Shown here piece after piece: positions 36,080 to 44,891 of a stretch of DNA of 64,000 nucleotides (position 1 is the stretch's first letter; every line of letters begins with the position of its first letter). The translations under genes were made by a program, and so were the position numbers. The notes under the pieces are model-generated. The model worked only from the letters and a program-made list of their open reading frames with translations, did no database searches and had not been told where the DNA came from. This stretch comes from Tsuneonella flava (lineage in GTDB: Bacteria > Pseudomonadota > Alphaproteobacteria > Sphingomonadales > Sphingomonadaceae), in the NCBI RefSeq assembly GCF_002870965.1, contig NZ_PHSO01000004.1, positions 558,001 through 622,000 of the forward strand, written 5' to 3'.

Positions 36080-37399
36080 ATGTCCGACCTGTTCGCCGCC
36101 GATCCGCCCCAAGGCACCGCCCCCGATGAACCGCGCGAGGATGCGCCGCTGGCCGATCGCCTGCGCCCGCGTTCGCTGAGCGAGGTAATCGGGCAGGAAC
36201 ATCTGACCGGGCCGGAAGGGCCGATCGGGCGGATGGTCGCAGCGGGCAAGCTGTCGAGCATGATTCTGTGGGGGCCGCCCGGCACCGGCAAGACCAGCAC
36301 CGCACGCCTGCTGGCCGATGCCGTGGGGATGCGCTTCGAATCGGTCAGCGCGGTGTTTTCCGGGGTGGCCGACCTCAAGAAAGCCTTCGCCGCTGCCGAT
36401 CGCGCAGCGGAAGCGGGGCAGCGTACTCTGTTGTTCGTGGACGAAATCCACCGCTTCAACCGCGCGCAGCAGGATGGCTTCCTGCCATTTGTTGAACGCG
36501 GCACGGTCACGCTGGTCGGCGCGACGACCGAGAACCCCAGCTTCGAACTCAACGCAGCATTGCTCAGCCGCGCGCAAGTGCTGATCCTCCACCGGCTCGA
36601 TGCCGATGCGCTGGAGAAACTGCTGGCACGGGCCGAAGAACTCGAGGGCCCCCTGCCGCTGACAGACGACGCACGCGGAGCGCTGATCGCCAGCGCCGAT
36701 GGCGACGGGCGCTTCCTGCTCAATCAGGCGGAAACGCTCTATTCGGCGCGGATAACCGAGCCGCTCGATCCCGCAGGCCTCGGCCAGTTCCTCCAGCGCC
36801 GCGTCGCGGTGTACGACAAGAACCGGGAGGGGCATTACAACCTCATCTCCGCGCTGCACAAATCGGTGCGCGGGTCCGATCCGCAGGCGGCGCTGTACTA
36901 CCTCGCACGGATGCTGGTGGCGGGCGAAGACCCGCTGTTCGTGCTGCGGCGACTGGTGCGAATGGCAGTGGAGGATATCGGGCTGGCCGATCCGCAGGCC
37001 CTGCACCAATGCCTTGCCGCGAAGGACGCTTACGAATTCCTCGGCTCTCCGGAGGGGGAACTGGCCATAGCGCAGGCCTGCATCTACCTCGCCACTGCGC
37101 CCAAGTCGGTCGGTGCGTACAAGGCGCAGAAGGCCGCGTGGAAAAGCGCGAAAGAAACCGGCAGCCTGATGCCGCCACAGAACATCCTCAACGCCCCTAC
37201 GAAGCTGATGAAGGATGTGGGATACGGCAAAGGCTACCAATACGATCCCGATACCGACGACGGCTTCTCCGGCGCCAATTACTGGCCGGAGGGAATGGAG
37301 CCGCAAACCTATTACGTGCCAGTCGAACGCGGGTTCGAACGCGAGATCAGGAAACGGCTCGATTACTGGGACAAATTGCGGCGAGAGCGTCAGGGGTGA
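36080..37399 (+). CDS. rarA: replication-associated recombination protein RarA
   Basis: This 439-residue MgsA/RarA AAA+ ATPase is related to clamp loaders and acts at stalled replication forks. Walker A is LWGPPGTGKTSTARLL, Walker B TLLFVDEIHRFN, sensor 1 LVGATTENPSFE. The C-terminal domain has VRGSDPQAALYYLARMLVAGED, characteristic of the family. The GTG of the next gene overlaps its stop. Confidence 0.94.
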   Translation: MSDLFAADPPQGTAPDEPREDAPLADRLRPRSLSEVIGQEHLTGPEGPIGRMVAAGKLSSMILWGPPGTGKTSTARLLADAVGMRFESVSAVFSGVADLKKAFAAADRAAEAGQRTLLFVDEIHRFNRAQQDGFLPFVERGTVTLVGATTENPSFELNAALLSRAQVLILHRLDADALEKLLARAEELEGPLPLTDDARGALIASADGDGRFLLNQAETLYSARITEPLDPAGLGQFLQRRVAVYDKNREGHYNLISALHKSVRGSDPQAALYYLARMLVAGEDPLFVLRRLVRMAVEDIGLADPQALHQCLAAKDAYEFLGSPEGELAIAQACIYLATAPKSVGAYKAQKAAWKSAKETGSLMPPQNILNAPTKLMKDVGYGKGYQYDPDTDDGFSGANYWPEGMEPQTYYVPVERGFEREIRKRLDYWDKLRRERQG

Positions 37400-38286
37400 G
37401 CGCACCGGGTCGGTTCAAACACTTCCTCGCCATCGACTGGTCGGGTGCAGTGGGCAAGCGGCAACCGGGCATCGCACTGGCGATTGCTCACGGCGATGGC
37501 GGGCCGCCGGTGCTGGTCGATCCGGGCCGCGGGTGGAGCCGCAGCGAGGTGCTGGCGGTCCTGCGCGATGTTCTGCCACCCGATACGCTGGTGGGGATGG
37601 ACCTCGGCATCGCCCTGCCCTTTGCCGATGCGGGCGCGTTCTTCCCGGGGTGGGATCGCAGCCCAGCCGACGCCAAGAAACTGTGGGCATTGGTGGACGC
37701 AATCTGCGCGGAGGACGAGAACCTCGCCGCCAGCGCATTCGTCCGGCACCCCGAAGCGGCGCGATATTTCCGCCATTCGAAGGATCATGTGGGCGACCGG
37801 TTCCACTTGCCAGATGCCGCTACCCGAGAGGGGCGCTTCCGCCGGGCCGAACATGCCCAGCGCGCGCAAGGGGTGCGCCCCGTCAGCAACTTCAACCTCG
37901 TCGGCGCGGCGCAAGTGGGCAAGTCCACCTTGACAGGGATGCGGCTGCTCCACCACTTGCGCGGACATGTGCCGGTGTGGCCAGTCGATCCCCTCCCCGC
38001 GCATGGTTCGGTGATCGTCGAAATGTACACCACGATTGCCGCGCAAGGTGCCGGGGTGCGAAAAGGAACTAGCAAGATACGCACGGTGGAGGCGCTCAAC
38101 GAAGCGCTGGCGCGGCTCGACTGCGCGCCGGTGCGAGGTAGCGGAGCGATTGACGATCATTCCTCCGATGCACTGGTCACCGCCGCATGGCTCCGCACTG
38201 TGGCACACGATCCAGGCTATTGGAATCCGACGGGTCTGACCCCGGAAATCGCCCGCACCGAAGGCTGGACGTTCGGTGCCCGCTAG
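37396..38286 (+). CDS. DUF429-like predicted RNase H-fold protein
   Basis: This is a 296-residue protein from GTG overlapping the rarA stop (GTGA). It shows an RNase H-like acidic set: Asp in FLAIDWSGAVG, Asp in VGMDLGIALPFA, Glu in VIVEMYTTIAA, and the terminal Asp pair in DDHSSDALVTAAWL. These match the layout of the DUF429 family, a predicted nuclease group. It probably depends on coupling with rarA for translation, which hints at a DNA-repair role. Confidence 0.75.
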   Translation: MSAPGRFKHFLAIDWSGAVGKRQPGIALAIAHGDGGPPVLVDPGRGWSRSEVLAVLRDVLPPDTLVGMDLGIALPFADAGAFFPGWDRSPADAKKLWALVDAICAEDENLAASAFVRHPEAARYFRHSKDHVGDRFHLPDAATREGRFRRAEHAQRAQGVRPVSNFNLVGAAQVGKSTLTGMRLLHHLRGHVPVWPVDPLPAHGSVIVEMYTTIAAQGAGVRKGTSKIRTVEALNEALARLDCAPVRGSGAIDDHSSDALVTAAWLRTVAHDPGYWNPTGLTPEIARTEGWTFGAR

Positions 38287-38322
38287 GCCAGACTGCGCGG
38301 CACGACTCCTGAGGAGACTTCC

Positions 38323-40050
38323 ATGAAACGCATCCTGCTTGCCGCCACCGCCAGCCTTGCGCTCGGCGCGTGTGCCACCGTGCCTGCCGACACAGCCGCC
38401 ACCTCGCCCCCGCAAGCCGATGCGGCACAATCGTGGGATCGGTTCACACAAGCAACGGTGAAGCGAATGTTCGAAATCGACCCGGCCTTCGCGGTCTATC
38501 AGGGCGATCATGATTACGACGGCAAGCTGCCAGACTGGAGCGAGGCGGGGCTGAACGCACGCGCCGCTTTCCTGAAACAGACGATAGCCGCTGCCAATGC
38601 TTTCACCGGATTGAGCAAGGATCAGGCGTTCGAGCGCGACTATCTCGTGTCCGTCCTGCGCGGCCAGCTATTCTGGCTGACCGATGCCGATGCACCGCAT
38701 ACCAACCCCACCTGGTATATCGGCGGCGGGCTGGACCCCAACGTCTATGTCAGCCGCAACTATGCCGACAAGGCGACACGAATGAAGGCGATGATCGCCT
38801 TCTTCGATGGTATCCCCCGGGCCGCTGTTCAGATCCGCGCCAATCTCAAAACACCAATGCCCAAGAGCTTCGTCGATATGGGTATATCCGGTTTCGGCGG
38901 CTTCGCAGACTACTATAAAGGCGATGCCCGCGCCGCCTTCGCCGATGTCGATGACCCGGAGCTACAGGCTCAGTTCAAGGCATCTTCGGAAAAGGCATCG
39001 CAGGCAATGGCTGCCTTGCGTGACTGGATGATCGCTGAAAAACCGAAAGCGACGACCGATTTCGCCTTGGGCGCAGCGAAGTTCAGCCGCATGCTGAAGG
39101 CTACCGAACTGGTCGATATCCCACTGGATCAACTGGAGAAGGTTGCGCGCGACGATCTTGCCCGCAACCGGGCCGCTGTGAAAACCGCCTGTGCCGAATA
39201 TGCCCCCGGCAAATCGGTGCCCGATTGCTTCGCCAGGATGAATGCGGACAAGCCCGCCGATGGCCCGGTGGCCGAAGCGCGCCGTCAGATCCCCGAACTG
39301 ACAGCCTTTGTGAAGAGCCACGATCTGGTGACCATTCCGGGCACCGAACAGGCTCTGGTGGAAGAAAGCCCGCCGTACAACCGTCAGAACAGCGCCTATA
39401 TCGATCCGCCGGGGCCGTTCGAGAAAGGCGTGCCGTCGATCTACTATATCTCCCCGCCCGATCCGGCGTGGTCGAAAGAAGTGCAGCAGGCCTATATCCC
39501 CGGAAAGGACGATCTGCTGTTCACTTCGGTTCACGAAGTCATGCCGGGGCATTTCGTGCAGTTCCTCCACTCCAACCGCTCGCCTTCGCTGATCGGGCGG
39601 CTGTTCGTCGGCTATGGCTTTGCCGAAGGGTGGGCGCATTATACCGAAGAGATGATGTGGGAGGCCGGGCTCGGCGCAGGCAAGCCGGAGGTACACATCG
39701 GCCAGCTCAGCAATGCGCTGCTGCGCGATTGCCGGTTCCTTTCCGCCATCGGCCTGCACACGCAGGGTATGACTCAGGAACAGTCGAAAAAACTGTTTAT
39801 GGATCAATGCTATCAGGATGAAGGCAATGCCGCGCAACAGGCGGCACGCGGAACATATGATCCCGAATATCTCAACTACACGCTCAACAAACTGCTGATC
39901 CGCAAATTGCGTGACGACTGGACAGCAAGCCGTGGCGGGCGCGCTGCGTGGAAACAATTTCACGACACCTTCCTCAGCTATGGCGGGCCGCCCGTGCCAC
40001 TGGTACGCCAGTCGATGATGGAAGAAAAAACGCCAAAGACGGTGTTCTGA
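38323..40050 (+). CDS. DUF885 family lipoprotein (putative zinc peptidase)
   Basis: This 575-residue secreted protein has a lipobox (SLALGACA, Cys about residue 19). The C-terminal half carries the metal-binding motif SVHEVMPGHFVQF and a downstream EGWAHYTEEMMWE, together a HExxxGH/E zinc site as in DUF885 and M32-like peptidases. It follows AGGAG and ends about 60 bases before the tRNA-Thr gene. Substrate unknown. Confidence 0.85.
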   Translation: MKRILLAATASLALGACATVPADTAATSPPQADAAQSWDRFTQATVKRMFEIDPAFAVYQGDHDYDGKLPDWSEAGLNARAAFLKQTIAAANAFTGLSKDQAFERDYLVSVLRGQLFWLTDADAPHTNPTWYIGGGLDPNVYVSRNYADKATRMKAMIAFFDGIPRAAVQIRANLKTPMPKSFVDMGISGFGGFADYYKGDARAAFADVDDPELQAQFKASSEKASQAMAALRDWMIAEKPKATTDFALGAAKFSRMLKATELVDIPLDQLEKVARDDLARNRAAVKTACAEYAPGKSVPDCFARMNADKPADGPVAEARRQIPELTAFVKSHDLVTIPGTEQALVEESPPYNRQNSAYIDPPGPFEKGVPSIYYISPPDPAWSKEVQQAYIPGKDDLLFTSVHEVMPGHFVQFLHSNRSPSLIGRLFVGYGFAEGWAHYTEEMMWEAGLGAGKPEVHIGQLSNALLRDCRFLSAIGLHTQGMTQEQSKKLFMDQCYQDEGNAAQQAARGTYDPEYLNYTLNKLLIRKLRDDWTASRGGRAAWKQFHDTFLSYGGPPVPLVRQSMMEEKTPKTVF

Positions 40051-40111
40051 TCGCAAGACCCTCTGGACCTTTGCCGACGAGTACGGCAAAGGCCCACCGC
40101 CTACACGGCAC

Positions 40112-40191
<80 letters not shown>

Positions 40192-40262
40192 TCCTAATAC
40201 ATTTCATTCACTTAGATTACACACTCTTATCAGCCTTAATGGCCGGAAAGGGAACAAAAACC

Positions 40263-40310
40263 CCCGGAAATCCCGGAATGGGCACCGAAACTCCCGGAAT
40301 AATCCCGGAA
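40263..40310 (+). repeat. four CCCGGAA direct repeats near attL
   Basis: CCCGGAA occurs at 40263, 40272, 40293 and 40304 within a 48-bp block 72-120 bases inside the left end. The same word is found at 54591 and, with one change, at 54603 near the right end. They are candidate arm-type binding sites for the island integrase. The rest of 40192-40507 holds one hairpin and no gene. Confidence 0.5.
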
Positions 40311-40398
40311 TAGATCGGTGTCTGGGGCTTCCTGCCGCCCAATCTGCTGTTGCCGAGGGCAGCAGCAGCCTCGCACGACAACCCTGAAAACGAGAAAA

Positions 40399-40420
40399 CC
40401 CCCGCCTTGCAGGGCGAGGG
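40399..40420 (+). promoter_or_regulatory. leader hairpin before rep-like gene
   Basis: CCCCCGCC (40399-40406) and GGCGAGGG (40413-40420) pair at seven of eight positions around a six-base loop. It lies in the leader of the gene that begins at 40508 and could be an attenuator or an inherited terminator. Confidence 0.4.
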
Positions 40421-40507
40421 CCTTCAGGAGCGCCGGGGCGACGCTGACTTGCGACAGTATTCCTATTCCCGACGCTCCTTCCGTTCAACCCGAAAGGAGC
40501 CAGAACC

Positions 40508-41206
40508 GTGGCCATCAAATCAGCGATCCAGACCGAGACGTCAGTTGAGACGATCACGGTCGCAGACTTGTTATCTGATCTCGACATCCCCGATGAGATC
40601 GGCGCAGCCCCTTACACGGGATCACAGCAGCAGCTTGTGAGCATCACCCGATGGCTGGCCATGCAGCACGGGAAGGATACTTTGTGCAGCCTCAAGCAGC
40701 CGACCCCTTCTGCACTCGTCAAAGAATGCAAGAGGATGTCCGGTGTTTGGTGGAGCTACCTCACCGATCATCTGGGGGTCGCTGACGACCTCAAGAAGGT
40801 CATTTTTCATAATTTCCGCAATGCGTTCGAGCACACGACGCATAAGATGCTCACGGGTCACGATCTGCCCAAGGCCAAGGACGGGTTCCAGCATAATGCC
40901 CTCAGGGGGCTTCGGCAGGCGACCGGTCATGGCGACGCCGCTCTGCTGCTCTACCGTATCCGCTACTGGTGGTCCAAGGCCAGCGTGATCCAGGACGGCA
41001 AGAAGTGGATCGCGAAAACCCATAAGCAGTGGGCGGACGAACTCGGCATCTCTCCGCGCACCTACCGCACTGCTCAGGACCGGCTGCTGGAACGGGGCTT
41101 GATCGAGACCATCACCGCCGAGTTCAACGGCCATTCGATGTTGCATCTGCGTCCGACACCGGAAGCTGTGGCCCTGTTCCAGTATAAGGATGCCGGGGAG
41201 GCATGA
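40508..41206 (+). CDS. replication-initiator-like winged-helix protein
   Basis: This 232-residue protein starts at GTG with AAAGGAG upstream. Its last third contains a helix-turn-helix (KTHKQWADELGISPRTYRTAQDRLLERGLIET) like that seen in plasmid and phage replication or transcription regulators. The middle segment (KDGFQHNALRGLRQATG) is not recognised. The region right after its stop holds inverted copies of ATGACGGAAATC, which could be its binding sites. A replication or regulatory role is inferred. Confidence 0.65.
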   Translation: MAIKSAIQTETSVETITVADLLSDLDIPDEIGAAPYTGSQQQLVSITRWLAMQHGKDTLCSLKQPTPSALVKECKRMSGVWWSYLTDHLGVADDLKKVIFHNFRNAFEHTTHKMLTGHDLPKAKDGFQHNALRGLRQATGHGDAALLLYRIRYWWSKASVIQDGKKWIAKTHKQWADELGISPRTYRTAQDRLLERGLIETITAEFNGHSMLHLRPTPEAVALFQYKDAGEA

Positions 41207-41303
41207 CGGAAATCGTCAGGGGTGTGTAACGGATTTCGTCATAGCCAGTAACGGGAAACGTCAACACCTCTGACGTGGTTCGGCAGTCGGTATGACGGAA
41301 ATC
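41203..41303 (+). repeat. iteron-like ATGACGGAAATC copies
   Basis: ATGACGGAAATC lies at 41203-41214 and 41292-41303, and its near-complement GATTTCGTCAT at 41232-41242. The first copy overlaps the stop codon of the rep-like gene. A weaker relative (GGGAAACGTCA) lies near 41253. This is an array of two direct and one inverted copy. The rest of 41207-41607 has no gene. Confidence 0.5.
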
Positions 41304-41491
41304 GGCAACCTTAATAAAGGGACTAATGAAGATACGAAAGAAGCTACAGAAAAAGCCTCAGCGTCCAGTCGCTGCGCTCCGAACGCCGGGGTCTCCTGAA
41401 CTTTGTTCAGGGAAGGAAGGGATCGGGATACATGCTAACGCATGTCTCCCTTCCCGAACCCCACCCCCTAAAGTCCCCCGCCCCACAATCG

Positions 41492-41505
41492 TGCAATTAA
41501 TTGCA
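41492..41505 (+). promoter_or_regulatory. island palindrome TGCAATTAATTGCA, copy 1
   Basis: This perfect 14-bp palindrome, in the context GTGCAATTAATTGCAA, is about 100 bases upstream of the gene at 41608. Identical copies are at 43943-43956 and 46052-46065. Confidence 0.65.
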
Positions 41506-41607
41506 ATCCATCTTTCGTTAGGATCAGGTCGGCATACTCGATCATCCCTTGCCCGGCTGCGTCTTTCACATAGGCATCTGGTCCCAACAACTACGAAGGT
41601 TTCACAG

Positions 41608-42159
41608 ATGGAAGGGATCAACAAAACGACGGTGGAGGTGCCCCAGGACCTGATCGACCACAGCAAGTCACGCCTCCTCGAAGCGGCGAGCCTCTTGCGG
41701 ACAGTCCGGGAGGATAATCCCGACGAATTCAGAACGGTCGCCCAGAAGTTGAGGATCGGCCTTCGCAAAGCCCACCATTTGGCACAGATCGACAAGGTGT
41801 TCGAAAAGATGGCCATTCCGGTCGAACGAGCACAGCGCCTAGGCTGGACCAAGCTCTCCATCATCGCGGCTCATCACAAAACCCATACGATTGACGACCT
41901 GATCGACGTGGCGGAGAGTTGCACCGCGCACGAACTGAAAATGCACATCCGCGACGGCAAGTTCGATCCCGACGGTCGAACGGTCGTGCTGCACTTCAGC
42001 AAGGAGCAATATGCACTGCTCGATGAGGCCCTGCGCGCCAAGGGCGCCGAACCACATTCCAGAGGACTGCTGGGCAAGGAGGCAGCGCTCATGAGGCTTG
42101 TCACCGAGAGCCTGACTGCCACGCCTCCAGCACCGGCACCGAAGAAAGCGAAGGGCTGA
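41608..42159 (+). CDS. hypothetical island protein
   Basis: This 183-residue protein starts MEGINKTTVEVPQDLIDH with AAGG upstream. It has no signal peptide or membrane helix. Several predicted helices and the segment RAQRLGWTKLSIIAAHHK suggest a DNA-associated protein, and the Lys/Ala/Pro-rich tail APAPKKAKG fits that. Copy 1 of the island palindrome is upstream. No family is recognised. Confidence 0.6.
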   Translation: MEGINKTTVEVPQDLIDHSKSRLLEAASLLRTVREDNPDEFRTVAQKLRIGLRKAHHLAQIDKVFEKMAIPVERAQRLGWTKLSIIAAHHKTHTIDDLIDVAESCTAHELKMHIRDGKFDPDGRTVVLHFSKEQYALLDEALRAKGAEPHSRGLLGKEAALMRLVTESLTATPPAPAPKKAKG

Positions 42160-42192
42160 CCGGCGAGGCGAAGGCGCTGGTTCGGATTGCGA

Positions 42193-42753
42193 TCAGCGGG
42201 CGAGCGACGATGCCGTGACGCGCACCGTGTCCGCCAGCGCGGTGACAGGCACCGCCGAGGTCAATCTGCTGATCGTGCTCAGGGCCGCTTGCTTTATGTC
42301 CGGCAGATCGCGGGTGGCGACGACATAGAACGCCCACTGGGTGGGGTCACGATGATCGGCGTGATCGGCATAGATACTGTGATGCGCGAATACATAGAGG
42401 TGGGCTGGACGACCTGCCTCGGCGATCCATTGCGTTCCAGCCTGCCAGTGCCCCGTGCGCGCAGCGACATCGAAGATCGGTTTGCTCGGCTTGCTGGTGG
42501 ACCATGATTGCATCGCCGCCGATTGCTTGACCTCCAGCCGAAGACCGTCAGGACGCTCGAAATCCCATCCTGCATAGTCGCCGCCGCACAAGCGCCATTC
42601 CGGCTCCAGAGCAAGCGCGACGATCGCTTCAGCGACATGCCCTCGCAAGACATTTGTGACCAACGGCTTGCCGAACGCGACTTGCGATACCCTGGCGATC
42701 ACGTCGCCGACCCCGAACGCCGGTGCCCCGGCCTGTTGTGATGTTGTAATGAT
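42193..42753 (-). CDS. predicted PD-(D/E)XK nuclease-like protein with structured leader
   Basis: This is a 186-residue protein if it begins at the ATC/ATT pair six bases after GGAGG; a GTG at 42702 is the nearest common start and upstream ATG codons lie in a structured leader. The core DYAGWDFERPDGLRLEVKQSA has the D...ExK spacing of restriction-nuclease folds, and HLYVFAHHSIYADHADHRDP is a second conserved block. I infer a nuclease of defence type. It sits head to head with the DUF488 gene across 340 bases. No close family name is offered. Confidence 0.6.
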   Translation of the reverse strand: MITTSQQAGAPAFGVGDVIARVSQVAFGKPLVTNVLRGHVAEAIVALALEPEWRLCGGDYAGWDFERPDGLRLEVKQSAAMQSWSTSKPSKPIFDVAARTGHWQAGTQWIAEAGRPAHLYVFAHHSIYADHADHRDPTQWAFYVVATRDLPDIKQAALSTISRLTSAVPVTALADTVRVTASSLAR

Positions 42754-42763
42754 CCTGCCCCTC

Positions 42764-42874
42764 CGTCGCCCCGGTCTTCCTGTGGGGCGACGGCCGAAGC
42801 CGGATGTTGGAAACCCGCTGAGACAACGAGCGCATGCGCCTTTACCGGCGAACCGGCTGGACATACGCGCATGC
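42764..42874 (-). ncRNA. structured leader RNA of the nuclease-like gene
   Basis: Three hairpins precede the minus-strand gene. CGTCGCCCC/GGGGCGACG (42764-42772 with 42784-42792) ends right at the GGAGG site. CCGG-CGAA-CCGG (42845-42856) lies inside an outer stem GCATGCGC/GCGCATGC (42832-42839 with 42867-42874). Together they could act as an attenuator or translational switch. Confidence 0.4.
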
Positions 42875-43091
42875 CACCCGGCCTCCGAAATCGGCGACCG
42901 AGGCGTCTCAAGAGGGGTTTCCACGCCCCGCTCTGCGGCTTTCATGCAGAGCAGGACGGTCATAGCGAAGCTCGCCCAGAATAGGAAGATGCCGGTAAAT
43001 GCGGGGTTGCGTAATGGCATTTAAGTAATTGAAAATGCTGTTTTTATTTAAGTTTTGATCATAGGATCATCTTCATTCTGAAAGGATCAAG

Positions 43092-43637
43092 ATGATTGAA
43101 ATAATGAGCGTGGGGCACTCCAATGCGAGTTGGGACGAGTTCAGCTACGCCCTCGACCAGTTCGGTGTCGGGTGCGTGATCGACGTGCGATCTTCACCCC
43201 GGTCGCGCTGGCAGCATTTCAACAAGCCGCAACTGCGGGTCCGGCTGAACCGGATCGGCGTGAGCTACATCCACATGGGCAATGCTCTGGGCGGGATGCC
43301 GGTGAGCGGTCCCACCGACTATGCAGCGCGGCGTGGGACCGAAACCTTCGCCACCGCGATCGACGACATACTGGCGATAGCCGCCCGATGCAGACCCGCC
43401 CTGTTATGCTCGGAGCGGGACGTGCTGCAATGTCATCGCTTCACGCTAATCGCCCGTCACCTGCACAGCCTGCCCGAAGTCCGGGTCTCACACATTCGCC
43501 ACGACGGCACGCTGGAAACGCATGACGAGGCCGAGGAGCGCCTGCTCGCCCTCCACAAGCTGTCCGACGACCTGCTCACAGATCGCAGCGAGCGACTGGC
43601 CGAAGCCTATGCCCGGCACGAGCGAAAGCTGGGTTGA
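43092..43637 (+). CDS. DUF488 family protein
   Basis: This is a 181-residue protein with the DUF488 core: MSVGHSNASWDEF, VIDVRSSPRSR, and LLCSERDVLQCHRFTLIA (the catalytic-like Cys/His/Arg block). A GAAAGG site precedes the ATG. DUF488 proteins are common on mobile elements and in defence or stress contexts and are of unproven biochemical function. It is divergent from the nuclease-like gene. Confidence 0.85.
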   Translation: MIEIMSVGHSNASWDEFSYALDQFGVGCVIDVRSSPRSRWQHFNKPQLRVRLNRIGVSYIHMGNALGGMPVSGPTDYAARRGTETFATAIDDILAIAARCRPALLCSERDVLQCHRFTLIARHLHSLPEVRVSHIRHDGTLETHDEAEERLLALHKLSDDLLTDRSERLAEAYARHERKLG

Positions 43638-43715
43638 AAGCGGCGATGCTTAAACCCCTCATTTTGGGCCAGCGCATTTGGATCATCCTACTGAAATCAT
43701 GAGAGGAATTGTGAA

Positions 43716-43877
43716 ATGGAAAATCCAATAATTGTCGAAACCAAGGCCGACGATCTGTGGGGCTACGGCAATCAGCGGCCAAGGGAAGTCAAGACGCTGC
43801 ACGCGCAAAGTCGGGCAGGAAATGCAGGGTTCCAGACCCCTGTTTTCTGCATAGGCGACCTTGGCTTATCACTTTGA
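43716..43877 (+). CDS. possible small protein upstream of the recombinase
   Basis: This 53-codon frame begins MENPIIVETKADDLW and ends GDLGLSL, with GAGAGG upstream. The first nine codons resemble those of the recombinase gene 22 bases further on (MEKQIIVQN). No family is recognised. It may be a leader peptide or a remnant of an earlier copy of that start. Confidence 0.4.
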   Translation: MENPIIVETKADDLWGYGNQRPREVKTLHAQSRAGNAGFQTPVFCIGDLGLSL

Positions 43878-43898
43878 ACTCACAGGACGAACCGCGAT

Positions 43899-44891
43899 AT
43901 GGAAAAACAAATAATTGTACAAAACAGAGGTGATGCGAGTTGTGCAATTAATTGCAAATCGAGCAGCCTGCCGGATCAGCAGCCCCACCTCGCAGAGCCG
44001 ATCTCAGAGCCGCTTCACCGCCTGCTATCCTCATCTCTATCGGCTGGCACCCAGCGCGCCTACGCGGCTGATCTGAACCATTTCCGGGCCTCCGGCAGAG
44101 ACATTCCCTGTCCACCGCACGCCCTGGCGGAGTATCTGGCCGATCTGGCCGCGACCCATGCCACCGCCACGATCCAGCGGCGGCTCGCCGCAATTGCGAA
44201 GGCGCATCGCGCCCTCGGTTATGACGATCCCACCAAGGCCGAGATAGTGGCAGCAACGATGCGCGGTATACGGCGAACCAAGGGCATGGCTCAACGGGAG
44301 GCGCAGGCGTTGCAGCGCGACAGCCTGTTCGGAGTTCTGGAGCGCATGGGCGATCGCCCGATCGACATCAGAGACCGGGCATTATTGCTGATCGGGTTCG
44401 CCGGAGCGTTTCGTCGTTCCGAACTGGTCGGGTTCGACTGCGGCGATGTCGAGCATGTTGGCCGGGGCATCGTGCTTCATCTGCGCCGCTCCAAGACCGA
44501 TCAGACCCGGCAAGGTCGCAAGATCGCCATCCCGCACGGGCGCACGCGATGGTGTCCCGTCCGTCATCTGGCCGATTGGATCGCTCACGCCGAGATCGAG
44601 GAGGGGCCGCTGTTCCGCAGCATCGACCGGCACGGGCATATCGCCCCCGACCGCTTGTCCGGCGATGCCGTCTCGACCATCGTCAAACGGCGCGTCGAGG
44701 CGGCGGGTTTCGATCCCGCAACATTTTCCGGCCACTCGCTGCGCGCCGGGCTGGCTACCAGCGCCGCTATGGCCGGGGCCTCGTCATGGAAAATCCGTGA
44801 GCAGACCGGCCACAAGAGCGACGCCATGCTCGCCCGCTATATTCGATCCGCCGACCTGTTTGTCGATAATGCTGCTGGTGTAGTGCTGTGA
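43899..44891 (+). CDS. tyrosine recombinase (second island integrase)
   Basis: This 330-residue phage-integrase-family protein has the catalytic set Arg in FRRSELVG, Lys in LRRSKTDQ, His-x-x-Arg in FSGHSLRAGL, His in QTGHKSDAM and Tyr in ARYIRSAD. The N-terminal SAM-like DNA-binding domain includes SAGTQRAYAADLNHF. A 14-bp island palindrome lies in the first 20 codons. It is not the integrase at the attachment site and may serve internal cargo movement. It precedes the RT region. Confidence 0.88.
   Translation: MEKQIIVQNRGDASCAINCKSSSLPDQQPHLAEPISEPLHRLLSSSLSAGTQRAYAADLNHFRASGRDIPCPPHALAEYLADLAATHATATIQRRLAAIAKAHRALGYDDPTKAEIVAATMRGIRRTKGMAQREAQALQRDSLFGVLERMGDRPIDIRDRALLLIGFAGAFRRSELVGFDCGDVEHVGRGIVLHLRRSKTDQTRQGRKIAIPHGRTRWCPVRHLADWIAHAEIEEGPLFRSIDRHGHIAPDRLSGDAVSTIVKRRVEAAGFDPATFSGHSLRAGLATSAAMAGASSWKIREQTGHKSDAMLARYIRSADLFVDNAAGVVL
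43943..43956 (+). promoter_or_regulatory. island palindrome TGCAATTAATTGCA, copy 2
   Basis: This is identical to copy 1 and lies within codons 15-20 of the recombinase gene. A binding site here could repress its expression or mark a recombination site. Confidence 0.6.

Noticed and set aside
40204-40587. Minus-strand frame near attL
   Set aside because: It covers the CCCGGAA array and hairpin and has no ribosome site or protein character.
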